This document shows positions 62,423-64,000 of a stretch of 64,000 nt of DNA, piece by piece. The position numbers and the translations under genes were made by a program. The notes below the pieces were generated by a model. That model made no database searches. It saw only the letters and a list, made by a program, of their open reading frames with translations, and was not told where the DNA came from. The stretch spans positions 248,001 to 312,000 of the forward strand of contig NZ_CP107559.1 in NCBI RefSeq assembly GCF_026427715.1. Direction: 5' to 3'. Source of the stretch: Methylocystis sp. MJC1. Lineage in GTDB: Bacteria; Pseudomonadota; Alphaproteobacteria; Rhizobiales; Beijerinckiaceae. Numbering within the stretch: position 1 is the first letter of the stretch; every line of letters begins with the position of its first letter.

Positions 62423-63121
62423 ATGGCATCGAAGCCGAGCACGACGACAAAGAAGGCCGCGCCCCGAAAGAAGCGTCCGCCTCCGAGCAGCAAGCCGACG
62501 CGCCATCCTTGGACGAGGAAGGACGGTGAGATTCACCGAGCAGGATACCGTATCGGCTACGCTCGAGTTACAACGCTCGACCAGAACCTCGCCTTGCAGC
62601 AGGACGCCCTCAAGGAGGCGGGGTGCGAGAAGATTTTCATCGAGCAGATGTCGGGAGCAGTCGGCGACCGCCCTGCCCTGCGCGATGCCCTCGAATACGC
62701 TCGCAGCGGCGACACCATCATCGTCTGGAAGCTCGATCGCTTAGCGCGGTCGATGAAGCAGCTCATCGAGACAATCGAGGGCTTGCGGGTGCGCGGCATC
62801 GGGTTTCGGAGCCTGACGGAGGCGCTCGATACGACGACGCCGCAAGGCGTCTTGGTGTTTCACCTTTTCAGCGCTCTGGCGGAATTCGAGCGCGCGCTCA
62901 TTCGAGAACGCACCCGCGCGGGGCTTAGAGCGGCGAAGCGTATGGGGCGCACAGGCGGCCGACCGGCCAAATTGCTCGAAGACGATCTCGACGTTGCTAG
63001 GACGCTTCTCGCCAATCCCGACATCACAGTCGCTGAAGTTGCCGACCGCCTTGGCGTGTCTCCCGCAACGCTCTACCGCTACTTGCCCGCTGCGCGAACT
63101 GCGAATAGCCTTGCCAAATGA
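62423..63121 (+). CDS. Serine recombinase (resolvase/invertase family)
   Basis: 232 aa. A Lys/Pro-rich N-terminal extension of about 42 residues precedes the resolvase domain: YRIGYARVTTLDQNLALQQD, DRPALRDALEYARSGDTIIV, WKLDRLARSMKQLIETIEGL, FSALAEFERALIRERTRAGL. The C-terminal helix-turn-helix is VAEVADRLGVSPATLYRYLP. In the family the nucleophile is the Ser of YARVS; here position 50 is Thr (codon ACA). The rest of the active site (arginines in LDRLAR and RERTR) is kept. Confidence 0.92.
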   Translation: MASKPSTTTKKAAPRKKRPPPSSKPTRHPWTRKDGEIHRAGYRIGYARVTTLDQNLALQQDALKEAGCEKIFIEQMSGAVGDRPALRDALEYARSGDTIIVWKLDRLARSMKQLIETIEGLRVRGIGFRSLTEALDTTTPQGVLVFHLFSALAEFERALIRERTRAGLRAAKRMGRTGGRPAKLLEDDLDVARTLLANPDITVAEVADRLGVSPATLYRYLPAARTANSLAK

Positions 63122-63152
63122 GCCGCAGCCAGAAGGGAACTGTCGCGGACTT

Positions 63153-63223
63153 CTGAGACCTGTTTTGAGACGCGGAAACGAGGCCTTACGCGCTGCGCCA
63201 AGGCCTCGGCTGAAGTGTCTCAG
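63153..63223. repeat. Nested inverted repeats downstream of the recombinase
   Basis: Outer arms CTGAGAC (63153) and GTCTCAG (63217) enclose inner arms CGAGGCCTT (63179) and AAGGCCTCG (63200) with a 12-base loop. The inner stem is strong. It has no U-tract, so a site for protein binding or a DNA fold is as plausible as a terminator. Confidence 0.6.
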
Positions 63224-63274
63224 AAACCTTCATTTTTCGGACAGTCGCTCGCGCCAAAGCTGCACCGCAGAGGA

Positions 63275-64000
63275 TCAGTCGTCCCGCGGCGTGAAAGTCA
63301 CATGGGTAAGCGACACGGTGAGGCCGTGAGCGTCGCTCTTCGTCTCAATCTGCGCCTTAACCTGTTGGGCTAGAGCCTTTACGAGCGTGCTGCCAAGGCC
63401 ATCAGACGACGCCGGCGTTTCGCCTGGCCGTCCCACGCCATTGTCCGCCACGGTCAGCCGCCAATTGTCGCCAGATGTTTCATATTTGACCACAATTTCC
63501 GCGTCGGGCCGATTGGTTGGAAATGCGTATTTCAAGGAGTTGATGACTAACTCGGTCACTATGAGGCCGAGACTGACAGCGACGGTCGAAGCAGCACAGG
63601 CATCGTCGAACTCGTAACGAAGCGACACGCGTCTATTGTCGTCGACCATGGAGCAAACGAGGCTATCGCAAATCGTCTTGAAATAAGGAGGCAGGCTAAC
63701 AGTCTTGGCTCGGGCAGCGCCGTCGATATGCCGCTGCATCTCAGCGACGGACATGACACGCGTGTAAGCGTCTTGAAGATGCTTCCGCGCCTCCTCGGAG
63801 GTAGTCGCGCGCGTCTTGATCATCAGGATGTTGGCGATGATTTGCAGGCTGTTGGATATGCGGTGCTGCATTTCCAGCAGCAACACGTGCTTCTCCTTAA
63901 GCAAATTCTGGGTCTCAATAAGAAGTTCCTGCTTCTCCCTTTCGATCGAGCGGCGCTCAGTGACGTCGTGAAACAAGACCAAAATGGCTTTGTGGACGTT
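63275..64000 (-). CDS. Histidine kinase (HisKA_2/HWE-like), 5' end outside window
   Basis: Open to the window edge: NVHKAILVLFHDVTERRSIE is the end of a PAS domain. A coiled coil follows, then the H-box LLLEMQHRISNSLQIIANIL with the phospho-accepting His. The ATPase part has VTELVINSLKYAFPTNRPDA (N-box) and VADNGVGRPG. Such kinases act in general stress or light responses in alphaproteobacteria. The sensor portion lies outside. Confidence 0.9.
   Translation of the reverse strand, partial: NVHKAILVLFHDVTERRSIEREKQELLIETQNLLKEKHVLLLEMQHRISNSLQIIANILMIKTRATTSEEARKHLQDAYTRVMSVAEMQRHIDGAARAKTVSLPPYFKTICDSLVCSMVDDNRRVSLRYEFDDACAASTVAVSLGLIVTELVINSLKYAFPTNRPDAEIVVKYETSGDNWRLTVADNGVGRPGETPASSDGLGSTLVKALAQQVKAQIETKSDAHGLTVSLTHVTFTPRDD

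Noticed and set aside
1..64000. tRNA, rRNA, riboswitch or replication origin
   Set aside because: I looked for cloverleaf-like ends, conserved rRNA stretches and repABC or iteron patterns and found none convincing; a covariance-model search would settle it.

Overview
This 64 kb window is GC-rich DNA that looks alphaproteobacterial, most likely from a Hyphomicrobiales member such as a Methylocystis/Methylosinus-type methanotroph or a Beijerinckiaceae/Bradyrhizobium relative. That placement is inference. It rests on an alphaproteobacterial-type RpoH, extensin-like and L,D-transpeptidase wall genes, HWE/HisKA_2 histidine kinases, a BacA/SbmA-like ABC exporter, and many small stress and membrane proteins (CsbD, DUF3309, DUF3096, PRC-barrel, LysM-BON). 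There is no rRNA, tRNA, CRISPR array or replication origin that I can recognise.

Layout. 0-14 kb is a fairly ordinary accessory region: an autotransporter 3' end, a truncated IS66, extensin-like protein, L,D-transpeptidase, CapA-like phosphoesterase, orphan HicA-like toxin, nitroreductase, a broken YheT-type hydrolase, an exported protein resembling pyruvoyl histidine decarboxylase, a broken cytochrome c and PolX. 14-30 kb has ISL3, an IS110-IS5 tandem, an ABC exporter, CsbD, an AI-2E permease, IS701, and an IS5 split by an IS66 that itself carries an IS110 in its terminal repeat. 30-48 kb is a graveyard of IS6, IS1380, IS110, IS3, IS21 and IS200/IS605 pieces among small stress proteins, a truncated VIT-family transporter, a second IS110-IS5 tandem, a second IS66 and rpoH. 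48-60 kb holds an IS21 with a gutted istA, a second decayed copy of the ABC-exporter/protease module, a trypsin-like protease, a cupin with a CsbD-like leader, and more IS5, IS6 and IS66. 60-64 kb has small membrane proteins, a ribbon-helix-helix-like protein, a methyltransferase, a serine recombinase with a res-like site, and the 3' part of a histidine kinase.

How it fits together. The cargo is mostly envelope and stress functions interrupted by insertion sequences of at least eleven families. Several insertions can be reconstructed to the base: two IS66 copies have perfect 8-bp target duplications, and IS701 has perfect terminal repeats next to CTAG. Two different IS110 elements sit exactly in the terminal sequence of another IS, one of them doing so at two loci. 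Many host genes are pseudogenes with identifiable lesions. No intact novel multi-gene system is evident. The most unusual items are the IS110 targeting pattern and the exported histidine-decarboxylase-like protein.
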